Assembly (NCBI RefSeq): GCF_900625105.1
Contig: NZ_UYYD01000003.1
Span: forward strand, 62,001-126,000
Direction of reading: 5' to 3'
Length of the DNA: 64,000 bases
DNA from: Agathobaculum sp. Marseille-P7918
Lineage (GTDB): Bacteria; Bacillota; Clostridia; Oscillospirales; Butyricicoccaceae
Made by a program: the position numbers and the translations under genes. Below, piece by piece: positions 41,956 through 51,014 of this stretch (the stretch's first letter is position 1; each line of letters opens with the position of its first letter). The notes below the pieces were generated by a model. The model searched no databases, was not told the origin of the DNA, and worked only from the letters and a program-made list of their open reading frames with translations.

Positions 41956-42606
41956 TTATTCCGGAATGGTGTCGGAAAACGTCACGGTAAACGCTTCGGT
42001 GAACAGATCGCCCTTAAAGCGGGATGGATCGGCAAAATCCTTTGCCGCGTCATATACATACAGCTCGCTTTTGTCGCGGAAGGTGCGCACCAAAATCGGG
42101 ATTTCCTCGCCGTACACGATGGACACGGCCTCGGACTGTGTGCCGATGCCGACTGCAAGTCCTCCTGCTGCGATCTCTTCCGGTAGGCCGGGGGCGCTGG
42201 AAGTGTAACCCGAGCTGCTTTCGCCGCTCTCGCGCAGTACATGCGTGAATCCCTGTCCGTCCCCCTTGTCGGTCAGCGCGAAGGCGCCGGTGGGGGAGAT
42301 CGGCGTATCGTTGTAAATTCGTCCTGAGCCGCTGTCGGCAGGCTCCCATTCGAGCGCGTCGTTCAGAATATAACGGGTGGTGGTGATACAGCGCAGATTT
42401 TCGTCGGCCTGATATTCATAGGCAATGAACTCCTGCGGGTTAATATTCGCGAGTGAGAGCACACGGTATTGCTCGTCGCTGCACTGCATCGGCGCAAGTT
42501 GCATGTCCGCAGCCGGTACTGCGCCGCTGTCTGCCGTCGGTTGACAGCCGGCAAAGATGCCGCACAGCAATAGGCACGCAAGCGGTAGAATGATCCGTTT
42601 TTTCAT
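41956..42606 (-). CDS. Lipoprotein of unknown function
   Basis: This 216-residue protein has a lipoprotein signal with lipobox IFAGC, after which it is probably extracellular and lipid-anchored. No catalytic domain is recognised; the body has beta-type pieces (ENLRCITTTRYILND, EEIPILVRTFRDKSELYVY). The start at 42606 has AAGGGAGGG upstream. It has its own promoter and a terminator at the other end, so it is a single-gene unit. Confidence 0.75.
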   Translation of the reverse strand: MKKRIILPLACLLLCGIFAGCQPTADSGAVPAADMQLAPMQCSDEQYRVLSLANINPQEFIAYEYQADENLRCITTTRYILNDALEWEPADSGSGRIYNDTPISPTGAFALTDKGDGQGFTHVLRESGESSSGYTSSAPGLPEEIAAGGLAVGIGTQSEAVSIVYGEEIPILVRTFRDKSELYVYDAAKDFADPSRFKGDLFTEAFTVTFSDTIPE

Positions 42607-42657
42607 GGTGATCCCTCCCTTGTGCATCAGGTCAGATGGCTTTGCTATCCTACCCTC

Positions 42658-42685
42658 AGTATAGCAGAACACAAGGGGTTGTCAA
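42658..42685 (-). promoter_or_regulatory. Promoter of the lipoprotein gene
   Basis: On the minus strand a perfect TTGACA (42680-42685) and TATACT (42658-42663) are 16 bases apart. Confidence 0.8.
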
Positions 42686-42696
42686 TTTGGAGCAGC

Positions 42697-42726
42697 AAAA
42701 AACGCCGAAAACATTCGGCGTTTTTT
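42697..42726. terminator. Terminator of the M16 peptidase gene
   Basis: AAAAAACGCCGAA (42697-42709) pairs with TTCGGCGTTTTTT (42714-42726), just beyond the stop of the minus-strand gene. Confidence 0.9.
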
Positions 42727-42737
42727 AATCATCTGTA

Positions 42738-43985
42738 TTATTGCAGCAGCGCGCGATAGGTTTCCGCGCGGTCAGGCTGGCCGACCACCGCGAGCGAGAC
42801 CTGCTCGAAATCGAAAATGCGGCGTGCCAGCTGGAGGATATCCTCTGCGGTGACCCGATCGTACGCGGCGAGCACCTGTTCGACCGCGGCCACCTGTCCG
42901 CGCAGCAGTTCGCTGCGGCCGATGGTCATCATGCGTGTGCCCGTGCTTTCCAGACCCATCAGCAGCGTGGTCTTGACCTGTTCGCGGCAGCGGGAAAGCT
43001 CGTCGGCTGCCGGACCGTTTTCGCAGAACTCATGCAGCTCGCGCACGATCAGCTCGAGCGCCTTCTGCTCGGTTTCCGCGCCCAGACCGGTGTAGATCGA
43101 GAACAGGCCGGTGTCCAGATGCGGCGTGGTGAAGGTGTAGATCGAGTAACACAGACCGTTCTGCTCGCGCACGCCCTGGAACAGGCGGGAGGACATGCCG
43201 CCGCCGAGAATCGAGCTGAGCAGGTTCATGGCAAAGCGGTCCTCGCTCAGCAGGGATACGCCCGGGAAGGACAGACAGAGGTGATTCTGCTCGATGTCCT
43301 TTTCGCGCAGCATCAGGCTGGGCTGGTAGACGGCGGGCGTAACCTCGTTGCGGCCTTCGCCCTCCATGTGGGAGAACAGATCGGCGATATAGTCAAGGTC
43401 GTCCTCGGTGAAGTGGCCGGAGACCGCGACCACGGTGTCCGCAGGGCGGTAATAGCGATGCATATAGTCGTGCATCGCTTCTGAATTGATGGTTTGCAGG
43501 GTTTCGGCGGTGCCAAGGATCGGACGGCCGAGCGCGGAGCCCTCATAGCATTTTTCAAACAGCTTGTCGATCGCAACGTCCTCGGGCGAATCCTCGTACA
43601 TGTCGATCTCTTCCATCACCACGCCGCGCTCGAGGTCGATGTCCTCCTGCGCAAAGCGCGAGTGCATGAACATATCCGCCAGAATGGAGATGCCGGTTTT
43701 GAGGCGCTTGTCCAGCACCTTCATATAATAGCAGGTGCATTCCTTGTCGGTAAAGGCGTTGGCCTGTCCACCCAGCGCGTCGATTGCGATGGCGATATGC
43801 TGCGCGGAACGCTTTTCCGTGCCTTTGAAGATCATGTGCTCGATAAAATGTGAAATACCGTTCAGTGCGGCCGGTTCATACCGGCTGCCGTTGCCCACCC
43901 AGATGCCGACGGAAGCCGTCCGCACGGTGTCCAGTTTTTCCGAGATCAGGCATACCCCGTTGGGAAGAACACGTTTGACATACAT
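42738..43985 (-). CDS. M16 family zinc peptidase (processing-protease-like)
   Basis: This 415-residue peptidase has the inverted zinc motif HFIEH at residues 46-50 and the downstream acidic ligand region MEEIDMYEDSPEDVAID. The second half is the inactive M16 domain (LSSILGGGMSSRLFQGVREQ). It resembles the YmxG/MlpA group of bacilli and clostridia, a single-chain cytoplasmic processing-type peptidase. The natural substrate is not known. It stands alone between two terminators. Confidence 0.92.
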   Translation of the reverse strand: MYVKRVLPNGVCLISEKLDTVRTASVGIWVGNGSRYEPAALNGISHFIEHMIFKGTEKRSAQHIAIAIDALGGQANAFTDKECTCYYMKVLDKRLKTGISILADMFMHSRFAQEDIDLERGVVMEEIDMYEDSPEDVAIDKLFEKCYEGSALGRPILGTAETLQTINSEAMHDYMHRYYRPADTVVAVSGHFTEDDLDYIADLFSHMEGEGRNEVTPAVYQPSLMLREKDIEQNHLCLSFPGVSLLSEDRFAMNLLSSILGGGMSSRLFQGVREQNGLCYSIYTFTTPHLDTGLFSIYTGLGAETEQKALELIVRELHEFCENGPAADELSRCREQVKTTLLMGLESTGTRMMTIGRSELLRGQVAAVEQVLAAYDRVTAEDILQLARRIFDFEQVSLAVVGQPDRAETYRALLQ

Positions 43986-44019
43986 AGTGCTGTTTTCCTC
44001 TTTCTGTTAGCATAAAGAA

Positions 44020-44047
44020 GGGGGTATGATCGCGGTATCATACCCCC
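44020..44047. terminator. Terminator of the LCP gene
   Basis: GGGGGTATGAT (44020-44030) pairs with ATCATACCCCC (44037-44047). It lies 18 bases beyond the LCP stop on the minus strand. Confidence 0.75.
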
Positions 44048-44065
44048 TGTACGGATCATATTGTT

Positions 44066-45277
44066 TTAATAATACACCCGATTGCCGGATTCGTCCAGAT
44101 GATAACGGTCTCCGTCGGAATCATAATAATCTCCCGTTTCCGCATCGTACCAGCCGCCCTCTTCCGCAAGGGAAGCGGGATCGACGCTGCTGTCGGAAGA
44201 GGAGGAATCGCTCGTGGTGGCCGGCGAGGTGGGCGGCGTGTCGTAATCCGTGCCGTCCAGCGGGCCGGAAGACGTATTCGTATCACTCGAGCCGGTTGTG
44301 GCATGTGCGGAAGAGGTGTCTCCCGGGAACACGTCGTTATAGATGTATTCATGGATATGGTCGGCGGCAACGTCCAGATCATACAGAATATACTCGCTGG
44401 AAGAACCGTAGTAATTCCATTCGCCGTCCAGCGGGACGCGGGTGTGCTCGAGCGTCGGCACACCGTCCTTGACCGCGCCGACAATCAGCGGGGCGATCTC
44501 GGTGGGCGAAAGCGAAGTCGTCACATAGGGAACCAGTTTCTGCATCAGTCCGATCAGTTCGCTGGCGCTCATTTCCTGCACCTTGGTGAACATGGCCTCC
44601 AGCACGATGCTCTGCCGCTCCACGCGCGCCCAGTCGTCGCCCGTGCCGCCCTTGCGGATGCGGCCGTAGCACAGCGCCTGTACGCCGTCGAGCGTTTGCA
44701 GCCCGGCGCCGTCCACGCCCTGAAATTCCTTGCCTTGCTCAATGCCGTAGTCCCGGATGACACGGTTGAGCTCGTCTACTTCGTTGGATTGTACGTCGAT
44801 CTCCACGCCGTCCAGCGCGTCGATGATCTCGACCAGCTGCTCGAAATTGACTGCGATATACTCGGTGATATCCGTGCCGAAGTTCTCGTTGATCGTGCGG
44901 ATGGCAAGACTCGGCCCGCCGAGAAAATACGCGGCGTTGAGCTTGTCCTCGCCATGATCGTCAATGTTGACGAGCGAGTCGCGCATCAGACTAATCAGTT
45001 TGATCTTGCCTCGGGTGTTGTCGATGGTCACGATCATCATGCAGTCGGAATGGCTCTGGGTATCGCCTTCGCGCGTATCCAGACCAAACAGCGCAATATT
45101 GGTGATGTTTTCGTCCGCCTTGACGCCGGCCGCCAGATCTTTGCCGTGCAGCGAAGAGTCATAGGTGTAGCCGAAGAACGAACGATAGGCATACAGGCCC
45201 AGACAGAAGATGATGGACAAGATGACCAGAACGGTCAGCACGCGGACGAGCCTGCGCTGGAAGCGTTTGAAAGACAT
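44066..45277 (-). CDS. LytR-CpsA-Psr (LCP) family wall polymer transferase
   Basis: This 403-residue protein has a short cytoplasmic tail, one membrane helix (about residues 12-33) and an outer LCP domain. Typical pieces are LFGLDTREGDTQSHSD (Asp and Arg for phosphate and Mg2+), KLISLMRDSLVNI and DALDGVEIDV. LCP enzymes move lipid-linked glycans such as teichoic acids or capsules onto peptidoglycan. A Ser/Thr/Asp-rich tail ends in a tyrosine-rich piece (YDAETGDYYDSDGDRYHLDE). It starts 4 bases after pyruvate kinase and is probably co-transcribed with it. Confidence 0.92.
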   Translation of the reverse strand: MSFKRFQRRLVRVLTVLVILSIIFCLGLYAYRSFFGYTYDSSLHGKDLAAGVKADENITNIALFGLDTREGDTQSHSDCMMIVTIDNTRGKIKLISLMRDSLVNIDDHGEDKLNAAYFLGGPSLAIRTINENFGTDITEYIAVNFEQLVEIIDALDGVEIDVQSNEVDELNRVIRDYGIEQGKEFQGVDGAGLQTLDGVQALCYGRIRKGGTGDDWARVERQSIVLEAMFTKVQEMSASELIGLMQKLVPYVTTSLSPTEIAPLIVGAVKDGVPTLEHTRVPLDGEWNYYGSSSEYILYDLDVAADHIHEYIYNDVFPGDTSSAHATTGSSDTNTSSGPLDGTDYDTPPTSPATTSDSSSSDSSVDPASLAEEGGWYDAETGDYYDSDGDRYHLDESGNRVYY

Positions 45278-45281
45278 AAAA

Positions 45282-46745
45282 TCAATCCTGTACGAACTGC
45301 GCGAACGACCGCTCGGTCAGCTGATGCACGCGCAGCGTGTTGGTGTAGTTGACGTGGCCAACCGGCATGCCGGCGGTGATGGTGATGATATCGCCGACGC
45401 GCAGATCGACAGCGCTGATGGCAGCCTGCTCGGACAGGTCATACAGCTGGGTGCCCGAAGTCGGGTGGTCGGGAACCATCACAGGCTTGACGCCCCAGGA
45501 CATGCTCAGACGGTGGAAGGTCTTTTCGTTCGGGGTCGCCGCGATGATCGGTGCGCCCGGACGGTAGGTCGATACCGCACGCGCGGTCGAGCCGGACTCG
45601 GTGAATGCAACGATGCACTTGGCGCCGAGGTCTGCGGTGGTCGAGCAGGTCGCGTGGGAGATGGCCAGCGTCTTGAGGTCGCCGGATACGTTCATGTTCT
45701 GGAACTCCAGACGGGTCGCGCGGCGGCGGTCATAATGGATGGTCTTTTCCGCGTTCTCCGCGATCATGCTCATGGTCTTGACGGTCTCCACCGGATACTT
45801 GCCGACCGAGGTCTCGCCGGACAGCATGATGGCGCTGGTGCCGTCGTAAACCGCGTTGGCAACGTCGGAAACCTCCGCACGGGTCGGGCGCGGGTTCTTG
45901 GCCATCGACTCAAGCATCTGGGTCGCGGTTACAACGCGCTTGCCGCGGGAGATGCAGGTCTTGATGATGTTCTTCTGGATTTCCGGCAGTACTTCGAACG
46001 GAACCTCTACGCCGAGGTCGCCGCGGGCAACCATGACGCCGTTGGCCTCGTCGAGGATTTCCTGAATGTTGTTGACGCCTTCCATATTTTCGATCTTGCA
46101 GATGATCTCCACGTCTTCTTTGCCGTGCGCCTTGAGGATCGCCTTGATGTCGCGCACGTCCTGTGCCGAGCGGGTGAAGGAAGCGGCGATGAAGTCGATA
46201 CCCTGTTCGAGGCCGAACTCAATGTCCTCGCGGTCCTTGTCGGAGACAAACTGCATGTTCAGCTTGATGCCGGGCACGTTGATGGACTTGCGGTTGGAGA
46301 GCGGGCCGCCGTTGAGGGCGCGGCAGACGATATCCGTGCCGTCCTTGATCTCAATGACTTCGAACGCAACCAGACCGTCGTCGATCAGGATGCGGGTGCC
46401 GGGCTGTACGTCTGCCGGCAGGCCTTCGTAGGTGATGGAAACGATGGTGTTGTCGCCTTCGACATCGCGGGTGGTCAGGGTGAATTCCTGGCCCTCGACG
46501 ATTTCGATCTTGCCTTCCTTATAGGTCTTGGTGCGGATCTCCGGACCCTTGGTGTCGAGCATGATGCCGACCGGCAGGCCGAGCTCCTTGCGCGCTGCCT
46601 TGACAGCGTCCATACGGGCCTTGTGCTCCTCGTGCGAGCCGTGGCTGAAGTTCATACGGGCGACATTCATGCCAGCCTTGATCATTTCAGGAAGAACCGC
46701 GTCGGTCGCAGGGCCGAGCGTACAAATAATTTTCGTTTTACGCAT
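45282..46745 (-). CDS. pyk: Pyruvate kinase
   Basis: This 487-residue enzyme converts phosphoenolpyruvate and ADP to pyruvate and ATP. Motifs include TKIICTLGPATD at the start, NVARMNFSHGSHEEH, MLDTKGPEIRT, MVARGDLGVEVPFE and TATQMLESM. The length is standard, without the extra C-terminal PEP-utiliser domain of some bacilli. AGAGGATA lies upstream of the ATG. The following LCP gene starts 4 bases after the stop. Confidence 0.97.
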   Translation of the reverse strand: MRKTKIICTLGPATDAVLPEMIKAGMNVARMNFSHGSHEEHKARMDAVKAARKELGLPVGIMLDTKGPEIRTKTYKEGKIEIVEGQEFTLTTRDVEGDNTIVSITYEGLPADVQPGTRILIDDGLVAFEVIEIKDGTDIVCRALNGGPLSNRKSINVPGIKLNMQFVSDKDREDIEFGLEQGIDFIAASFTRSAQDVRDIKAILKAHGKEDVEIICKIENMEGVNNIQEILDEANGVMVARGDLGVEVPFEVLPEIQKNIIKTCISRGKRVVTATQMLESMAKNPRPTRAEVSDVANAVYDGTSAIMLSGETSVGKYPVETVKTMSMIAENAEKTIHYDRRRATRLEFQNMNVSGDLKTLAISHATCSTTADLGAKCIVAFTESGSTARAVSTYRPGAPIIAATPNEKTFHRLSMSWGVKPVMVPDHPTSGTQLYDLSEQAAISAVDLRVGDIITITAGMPVGHVNYTNTLRVHQLTERSFAQFVQD

Positions 46746-46902
46746 CGAAACATATCCTCTCTGGTATTATCGCGTTTTGTACTCTGATATTTTTTTAACA
46801 GCACTATTTTAGCAGTTTTCTGTTCTGTTTGCAATCGCTGGGCACGTTGTGGTGATATTTTCATGCTTTTCGACAAAAAAGACAGCGCCTGATGCAAACA
46901 TC

Positions 46903-46931
46903 TTGTGTTTTATGATATGGTCTTGTATAAT
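46903..46931 (+). promoter_or_regulatory. Promoter of the nucleotidyltransferase gene
   Basis: TTGTGT (46903-46908) and TATAAT (46926-46931) are 17 bases apart. The leader of about 115 bases to the ATG contains a GGCGGC/GCCGCC hairpin and a 6-codon open frame that starts at 46966; neither has a clear role. Confidence 0.65.
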
Positions 46932-47051
46932 AATGAAGTATTCCAGACAGGGGAACAGATTAAACATGGAAAAACGCCTGTTTTGATGGAGAAAAGATTG
47001 GATAATAATGTATTCGGCGGCGCTGCCGCCGCAGAGAAGGAGAAGTGCACA

Positions 47052-47972
47052 ATGGCAAAGCCGTTTTTGGTGATTATGGCCGCGGGTATGGGCTCGCGTT
47101 ACGGCGGACTCAAGCAGATTGACCCGGTCGGCCCGAACGGGCAGATCATTCTGGACTATTCGATTTATGACGCGCATCGCGCGGGATTTGAGCGGGTGGT
47201 TTTCATCATCCGGCCCGAACTGCACGAGGCGTTTGAGCAGGCCATCGGCCGCAAGGCGCGCCGCTTTATGCAGGTGGATTATGCTTACCAGACGACGGAC
47301 AACCTGCCCGAGGGTCTGCACGCGCCGGAAGGCCGCGAAAAGCCGCTGGGCACGGCGCATGCGGTCTGGTGCGCGAGCGAAGCGACCGCGGGTGCTCCGA
47401 TCGCCGTGATCAATGCGGATGATTTTTACGGCGCGGATGCGTTCCGGAAAATGTATGACTATTTAATAAACGCACAGGACGACGAAAAGTTCCGCTACTG
47501 CATGGTCGGTTACCGTGTGGAAAATACGCTGACCGAAAACGGTACGGTGTCGCGCGGCGTGTGCACTGCGGATGAAAACGGCCTGCTGACCGGCATCATC
47601 GAGCGCACCGCGATTTCGCGCGCGGCGGACGGCCGCATCGTGTACGCGGCGGACGGCGACGAGCCGGCGGGCGAGATCCCGGCGGGCACGCCGGTGTCGC
47701 TCAACCTGTGGGGCTTTACCCCGTCCTTCCTGCCCACGCTGGAGGACGGCCTGCGCCGCTTTTTCGCGGAAAAACTGCCTCAGAACCCGATGAAGGGCGA
47801 GTATTATCTGCCGTTTGCGGTCGATGAGCTGATCCAGGCCGGACGCGCGACCGCGCAGGTGCTGACGACGACCGCGCGCTGGTTCGGCGTCACCTACCGG
47901 GAGGATAAGCCGACCGTGTGCGCCGCCATCGCGGAGATGACCCGGCAGGGCGAATATCCGGAAGACCTGTAA
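47052..47972 (+). CDS. Sugar-nucleotidyltransferase-like protein
   Basis: This 306-residue protein has the nucleotidyltransferase signature MAAGMGSRYGGLKQIDPVG at the N-terminus and an NADDFYG metal/nucleotide site in the middle. It presumably couples a nucleotide to a sugar or choline phosphate; the substrate cannot be read from the sequence. The start at 47052 has GAAGGAGAA upstream; an in-frame ATG at 46986 is less likely. A short gene of unknown function follows after 14 bases. Confidence 0.85.
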   Translation: MAKPFLVIMAAGMGSRYGGLKQIDPVGPNGQIILDYSIYDAHRAGFERVVFIIRPELHEAFEQAIGRKARRFMQVDYAYQTTDNLPEGLHAPEGREKPLGTAHAVWCASEATAGAPIAVINADDFYGADAFRKMYDYLINAQDDEKFRYCMVGYRVENTLTENGTVSRGVCTADENGLLTGIIERTAISRAADGRIVYAADGDEPAGEIPAGTPVSLNLWGFTPSFLPTLEDGLRRFFAEKLPQNPMKGEYYLPFAVDELIQAGRATAQVLTTTARWFGVTYREDKPTVCAAIAEMTRQGEYPEDL

Positions 47973-47986
47973 GCGGGAGGAAGACC

Positions 47987-48496
47987 ATGGATTTTTCGGC
48001 AGAATTTGTTGCGCTGCGCGACCGCATGGTGCAGGCGCTGGACAAGGCATTTGTCACCACGCAGAATACCGAAGTGGCCGGGCGGGTCGCGGCGTCGTTC
48101 AGCCAGTTCGATGCGATCAGCCATAAAAAGCTGCTGGGTCTGGTGTCGCTGAACGCTTCCAGCCATGCGCATGAATACCGGTTGCTGTTTGCCGCGCCGG
48201 AACTGGACGAAGCGGCGCTGGAGGACTGGTGGGAATACGCCAAGCGGGCGGAGCAGGAACTGGTGCAGCCGGATACGGCACACGATTTTTCCATCCTGTC
48301 GCTGATTCTGGTCACGCAGCAAGCCGGGCGGGATGTGCAGAAAAAACTGCGCCGGCTGAGCGCGGAGCGCCAGTTTGAAGGCGGCAAGCACGGCTGGTCG
48401 TCGGTACATATTGCGGTGGTGGATCTTGGGGCACACAAGGTGTATACCAATCGCATGGGAGGTCCGCTGAAGAATATTTTGCAGCCGATTGTGTGA
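47987..48496 (+). CDS. Protein of unknown function, 169 aa
   Basis: No domain is recognised. It is soluble, with an alpha-helical N-terminal half and a C-terminal piece KHGWSSVHIAVVDLG. GGGAGGAAG precedes the ATG, and codon use matches the neighbours, so it is a real gene. It is the second gene of the nucleotidyltransferase operon. Confidence 0.65.
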   Translation: MDFSAEFVALRDRMVQALDKAFVTTQNTEVAGRVAASFSQFDAISHKKLLGLVSLNASSHAHEYRLLFAAPELDEAALEDWWEYAKRAEQELVQPDTAHDFSILSLILVTQQAGRDVQKKLRRLSAERQFEGGKHGWSSVHIAVVDLGAHKVYTNRMGGPLKNILQPIV

Positions 48497-48504
48497 AAAA
48501 ATAC

Positions 48505-48533
48505 TTGAAATTGCGGCGTTTTTGTGATATAGT
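48505..48533 (+). promoter_or_regulatory. Promoter of secG
   Basis: TTGAAA (48505-48510) and TATAGT (48528-48533) are 17 bases apart, overlapping the region just after the previous gene. Confidence 0.7.
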
Positions 48534-48606
48534 ATCGTGTACGCAAATATAGCGTGCCGTGACCGGCACGATAATGAAATGAAAAAACAGTGGAGGAATC
48601 GATATC

Positions 48607-48843
48607 ATGACTACCGCACAAATTGCACTTTCGATCATCATGATCGTTGCCAGCCTGTTCCTGATCGTTGTGGTACTGCTGCAGAGCGGTGCACAGCAGG
48701 GTCTGGGCGCGATCTCCGGCGGCGCGGAAACCTTTTTCGGCGCAGGCAAGGCGACCGCAGCTGATAAGGTGTTTGCCCGCCTGACTTCGGTTGTCGGCGT
48801 AGTGTTCGTAATCGCTGCGCTCGTACTCAATCTGGTTCACTGA
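48607..48843 (+). CDS. secG: Preprotein translocase subunit SecG
   Basis: This 78-residue protein has two membrane helices separated by the conserved stretch LLQSGAQQGLGAISGGAETFFG. SecG assists SecYE in protein export. The usual clostridial neighbours rnr and smpB are not downstream; instead a small membrane protein starts one base after the stop. Confidence 0.95.
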   Translation: MTTAQIALSIIMIVASLFLIVVVLLQSGAQQGLGAISGGAETFFGAGKATAADKVFARLTSVVGVVFVIAALVLNLVH

Positions 48844-48844
48844 G

Positions 48845-49066
48845 ATGGCAACGGTACAGCGCGCGCTGCTGCTGGTGTTTGCGGTTCTCGCGGCACTGAC
48901 GATTTTGCAGCAGGTGCGGTACGGCATGATTTGCGGCCGCGCGGAGGGAGAGGACAAACAAGACGATCCCAAAGCGAAGGCATGTCAGCGAAGCGCGATG
49001 ATTTGCGCGATCGCGGCGGCGGTATGTCTGGGCGTCAATATCGTGCTCGGCATGCTCAGCCGGTGA
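48845..49066 (+). CDS. Small membrane protein downstream of secG, 73 aa
   Basis: It has two hydrophobic helices (residues of about 5-22 and 50-70) with a charged loop KQDDPKAKA between them. It begins one base after secG, so it is co-translated. There is no recognised family. Its size and topology resemble SecG itself but the SecG motif is missing. Confidence 0.7.
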   Translation: MATVQRALLLVFAVLAALTILQQVRYGMICGRAEGEDKQDDPKAKACQRSAMICAIAAAVCLGVNIVLGMLSR

Positions 49067-49083
49067 GCGGACTGCGACAAGTG

Positions 49084-49118
49084 AAAACGGTGCAATCGTG
49101 GGATTGCACCGTTTTTTT
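49084..49118 (+). terminator. Terminator after secG operon
   Basis: AAAACGGTGCAATC (49084-49097) pairs with GATTGCACCGTTTT (49102-49115) and is followed by a T run. Confidence 0.92.
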
Positions 49119-49239
49119 CTGCTTGAGGCGGTGCGGGTGCCCGGCGGCATACCGCTTTGGTTTGATGCCGGAATATGGTATACTGCATACAGGACGACAA
49201 GTGGTTTCGCTGTTTTACAGCGCATAAGGGGTTTTGAAG

Positions 49240-49674
49240 ATGAAAAAACAGGCGAATGTCTGCCGCGTGCTGGTGGTGGACGGACAGGGCGGCGGCATCG
49301 GCGGCCAGCTGGTCAAACTGCTGCGGCCGGTCCTGCCGGCGTATTGTGAACTGATCTGCGTCGGCACCAATTCACTGGCGACGAGCGCGATGCTCAAGGC
49401 GGGGGCAAGCCGCGGGGCAACAGGGGAGAACGCGGTTTTGTTCAACGCCGCGCGCGCGGACGTCATTCTCGGGCCGATCGGGATCGTCGCGGCCAACGGG
49501 ATATTGGGGGAGGTGTCTCCCAAAATGGCGCAAGCCATTTCGGGCGCGGAGGCGCAAAAAATTCTGATCCCGTCCTCGGCCTGCGGCATTCTGGTGGCGG
49601 GCACGGAGGATTGCCGGCTGGAGGAATACCTGCGCCGCGCGGTGCAGATGCTGCTGCGGGTCGTGGCGGAATGA
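49240..49674 (+). CDS. DUF3842 family protein
   Basis: This 144-residue protein has the family's N-terminal nucleotide-binding-like loop LVVDGQGGGIGGQLV and the segments ICVGTNSLATSAMLKAGA and GPIGIVAANGILGEVSP. Its function is unknown. The ATG at 49240 has AAGGGG about 9 bases upstream. The following kinase-like gene overlaps its stop (ATGA). Confidence 0.85.
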   Translation: MKKQANVCRVLVVDGQGGGIGGQLVKLLRPVLPAYCELICVGTNSLATSAMLKAGASRGATGENAVLFNAARADVILGPIGIVAANGILGEVSPKMAQAISGAEAQKILIPSSACGILVAGTEDCRLEEYLRRAVQMLLRVVAE

Positions 49675-50309
49675 GCGGAGCGGATCAGGCGCTGCGGCGG
49701 CGCGAGGTTGCCGGATATGGCCCGCTTTTGCTGCAAATCGAAGCGCAAATGCGGCAAAAACAGCCGCTGCTGATCGCGATCGACGGTCGCTGCGGCAGTG
49801 GAAAGACCCAGCTTTCGGCGTTGCTGCAAACACAGTTCCCATGCCGTGTGTTTCATACCGATCACTATTACCTGCCGGTCGCGCAGCGTCCGGCGGACTG
49901 GCGGCAGCGTCCGGCCGGCAATATGGATCTGGAACGGCTGCGGACCGAAGTTTTGCTGCCTGCGCAGCGGGGCGAGACCGTGCGCCAGCGTATCTTTGAC
50001 TGTGCCGCGCAGCGCCTCGGCGAGCCGCAGACCGTGCCGCCGGCGCCGCTCACTGTCGTAGAAGGCAGTTATTCGCTGCACCCTGCTCTGAACGGCGCAT
50101 ACGACATGCGGATTTTTCTGACCTGCTCGGACACGGTGCAGCAAGCGCGGCTGCAAGCGCGCGAGGGCGAGCATTACGACATGTTCCGGCAGGTTTGGAT
50201 CCCGATGGAGGAGCTGTATTATGCGCGGTGCCGTCTGCTGGATACGCATCCGATCCTTGTGGACACCACTTGCTTTTTCTGCGAATCGACGGATTCGCTT
50301 TCCAAATAA
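49671..50309 (+). CDS. Uridine kinase-like P-loop protein
   Basis: This 212-residue protein has Walker A IDGRCGSGKTQL, a substrate-region FHTDHYYLPVAQRP and VVEGSYSLHP, as in the uridine kinase/phosphoribulokinase group. It phosphorylates a small hydroxyl compound; the substrate is unknown. It is translationally coupled to DUF3842 and followed by an ECF S component, so a vitamin-type substrate is possible. That is weak inference. Confidence 0.8.
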   Translation: MSGADQALRRREVAGYGPLLLQIEAQMRQKQPLLIAIDGRCGSGKTQLSALLQTQFPCRVFHTDHYYLPVAQRPADWRQRPAGNMDLERLRTEVLLPAQRGETVRQRIFDCAAQRLGEPQTVPPAPLTVVEGSYSLHPALNGAYDMRIFLTCSDTVQQARLQAREGEHYDMFRQVWIPMEELYYARCRLLDTHPILVDTTCFFCESTDSLSK

Positions 50310-50319
50310 ATGCGATATT

Positions 50320-50341
50320 GCTGTCAGGAAGACAGCTTTTT
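50320..50341 (+). terminator. Small terminator after the kinase gene
   Basis: GCTGTC (50320-50325), loop AGGAA, GACAGC (50331-50336) and TTTTT follow the stop after 10 bases. Confidence 0.7.
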
Positions 50342-50428
50342 CCCTTGGCACCTCCGAAAAAAGCCAGGAAGGCTATGCCGTTTCAGAAGAAACCGGCGCG
50401 CAAAGACTTTTGTAAGGAGCGTTACATC

Positions 50429-50995
50429 ATGCGAAAATCCATCCATCAACTGGTCCTGGCGGCGCTGTTTCTGGCGCTGGGACTGATTCTCCCGTTTTTT
50501 ACCGGACAGATTCCGCAGATCGGCAACATGCTGCTGCCGATGCACATTCCGGTGCTGCTCTGCGGTTTGATCTGCGGCTGGCAGTATGGTGCGGCCATCG
50601 GCTTTGTCCTGCCGCTTTTGCGCTATGTGCTGTTCGGCATGCCGCCGATCTTCCCGACCGGCGTTGCCATGGCATTTGAACTGGCAACCTATGGCTTGGT
50701 CGTCGGCTTTCTGTATGCGCGCTCGCCCTGGAAGTGCATCATCGCGCTGTATCGTTCGCTGCTCGCGGCGATGGTGCTCGGCCGCATCGTCTGGGGCGTG
50801 GCCGAGGTCGTCTTGCTGGGCCTGTCCGGACAGGCGTTCACCTGGCAGCTGTTCCTGAGCGGCGCGCTGCTGACCGCGATTCCGGGTATCGTGCTGCAGC
50901 TGATTTTCATCCCGGCGCTGATGGTCGCGCTGGACCGCACCGGACTGGTGCGCTTTTCGCGCAAGGATGCGGCGGATCTCACAAAATCCGCTTGA
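50429..50995 (+). CDS. ECF transporter S component
   Basis: This 188-residue protein has five or six membrane segments and the N-terminal ECF substrate-component pattern, including LPFFTGQIPQIGNMLLPMH and IPVLLCGLICGWQYG. It captures a vitamin or similar micronutrient for the shared ECF module, which is not in this window. The substrate is not assigned; the upstream sequence of about 120 bases contains no riboswitch that I recognise. TAAGGAG lies before the ATG. Confidence 0.85.
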   Translation: MRKSIHQLVLAALFLALGLILPFFTGQIPQIGNMLLPMHIPVLLCGLICGWQYGAAIGFVLPLLRYVLFGMPPIFPTGVAMAFELATYGLVVGFLYARSPWKCIIALYRSLLAAMVLGRIVWGVAEVVLLGLSGQAFTWQLFLSGALLTAIPGIVLQLIFIPALMVALDRTGLVRFSRKDAADLTKSA

Positions 50996-51014
50996 AAAAC
51001 TGCATAGGAGCAAA

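Noticed and set aside
45210-46787. 525-codon frame opposite pyruvate kinase
   Set aside because: Pyruvate kinase is certain on the minus strand; the opposite frame has no start signal.
46905-47051. Upstream extension of the nucleotidyltransferase frame
   Set aside because: It overlaps the promoter, and the family's conserved N-terminus begins at 47052 behind a strong ribosome site.
50310-50428. Riboswitch ahead of the ECF S component
   Set aside because: After the small terminator at 50320-50341 I see no pattern that matches TPP, folate, preQ1, cobalamin or FMN classes.
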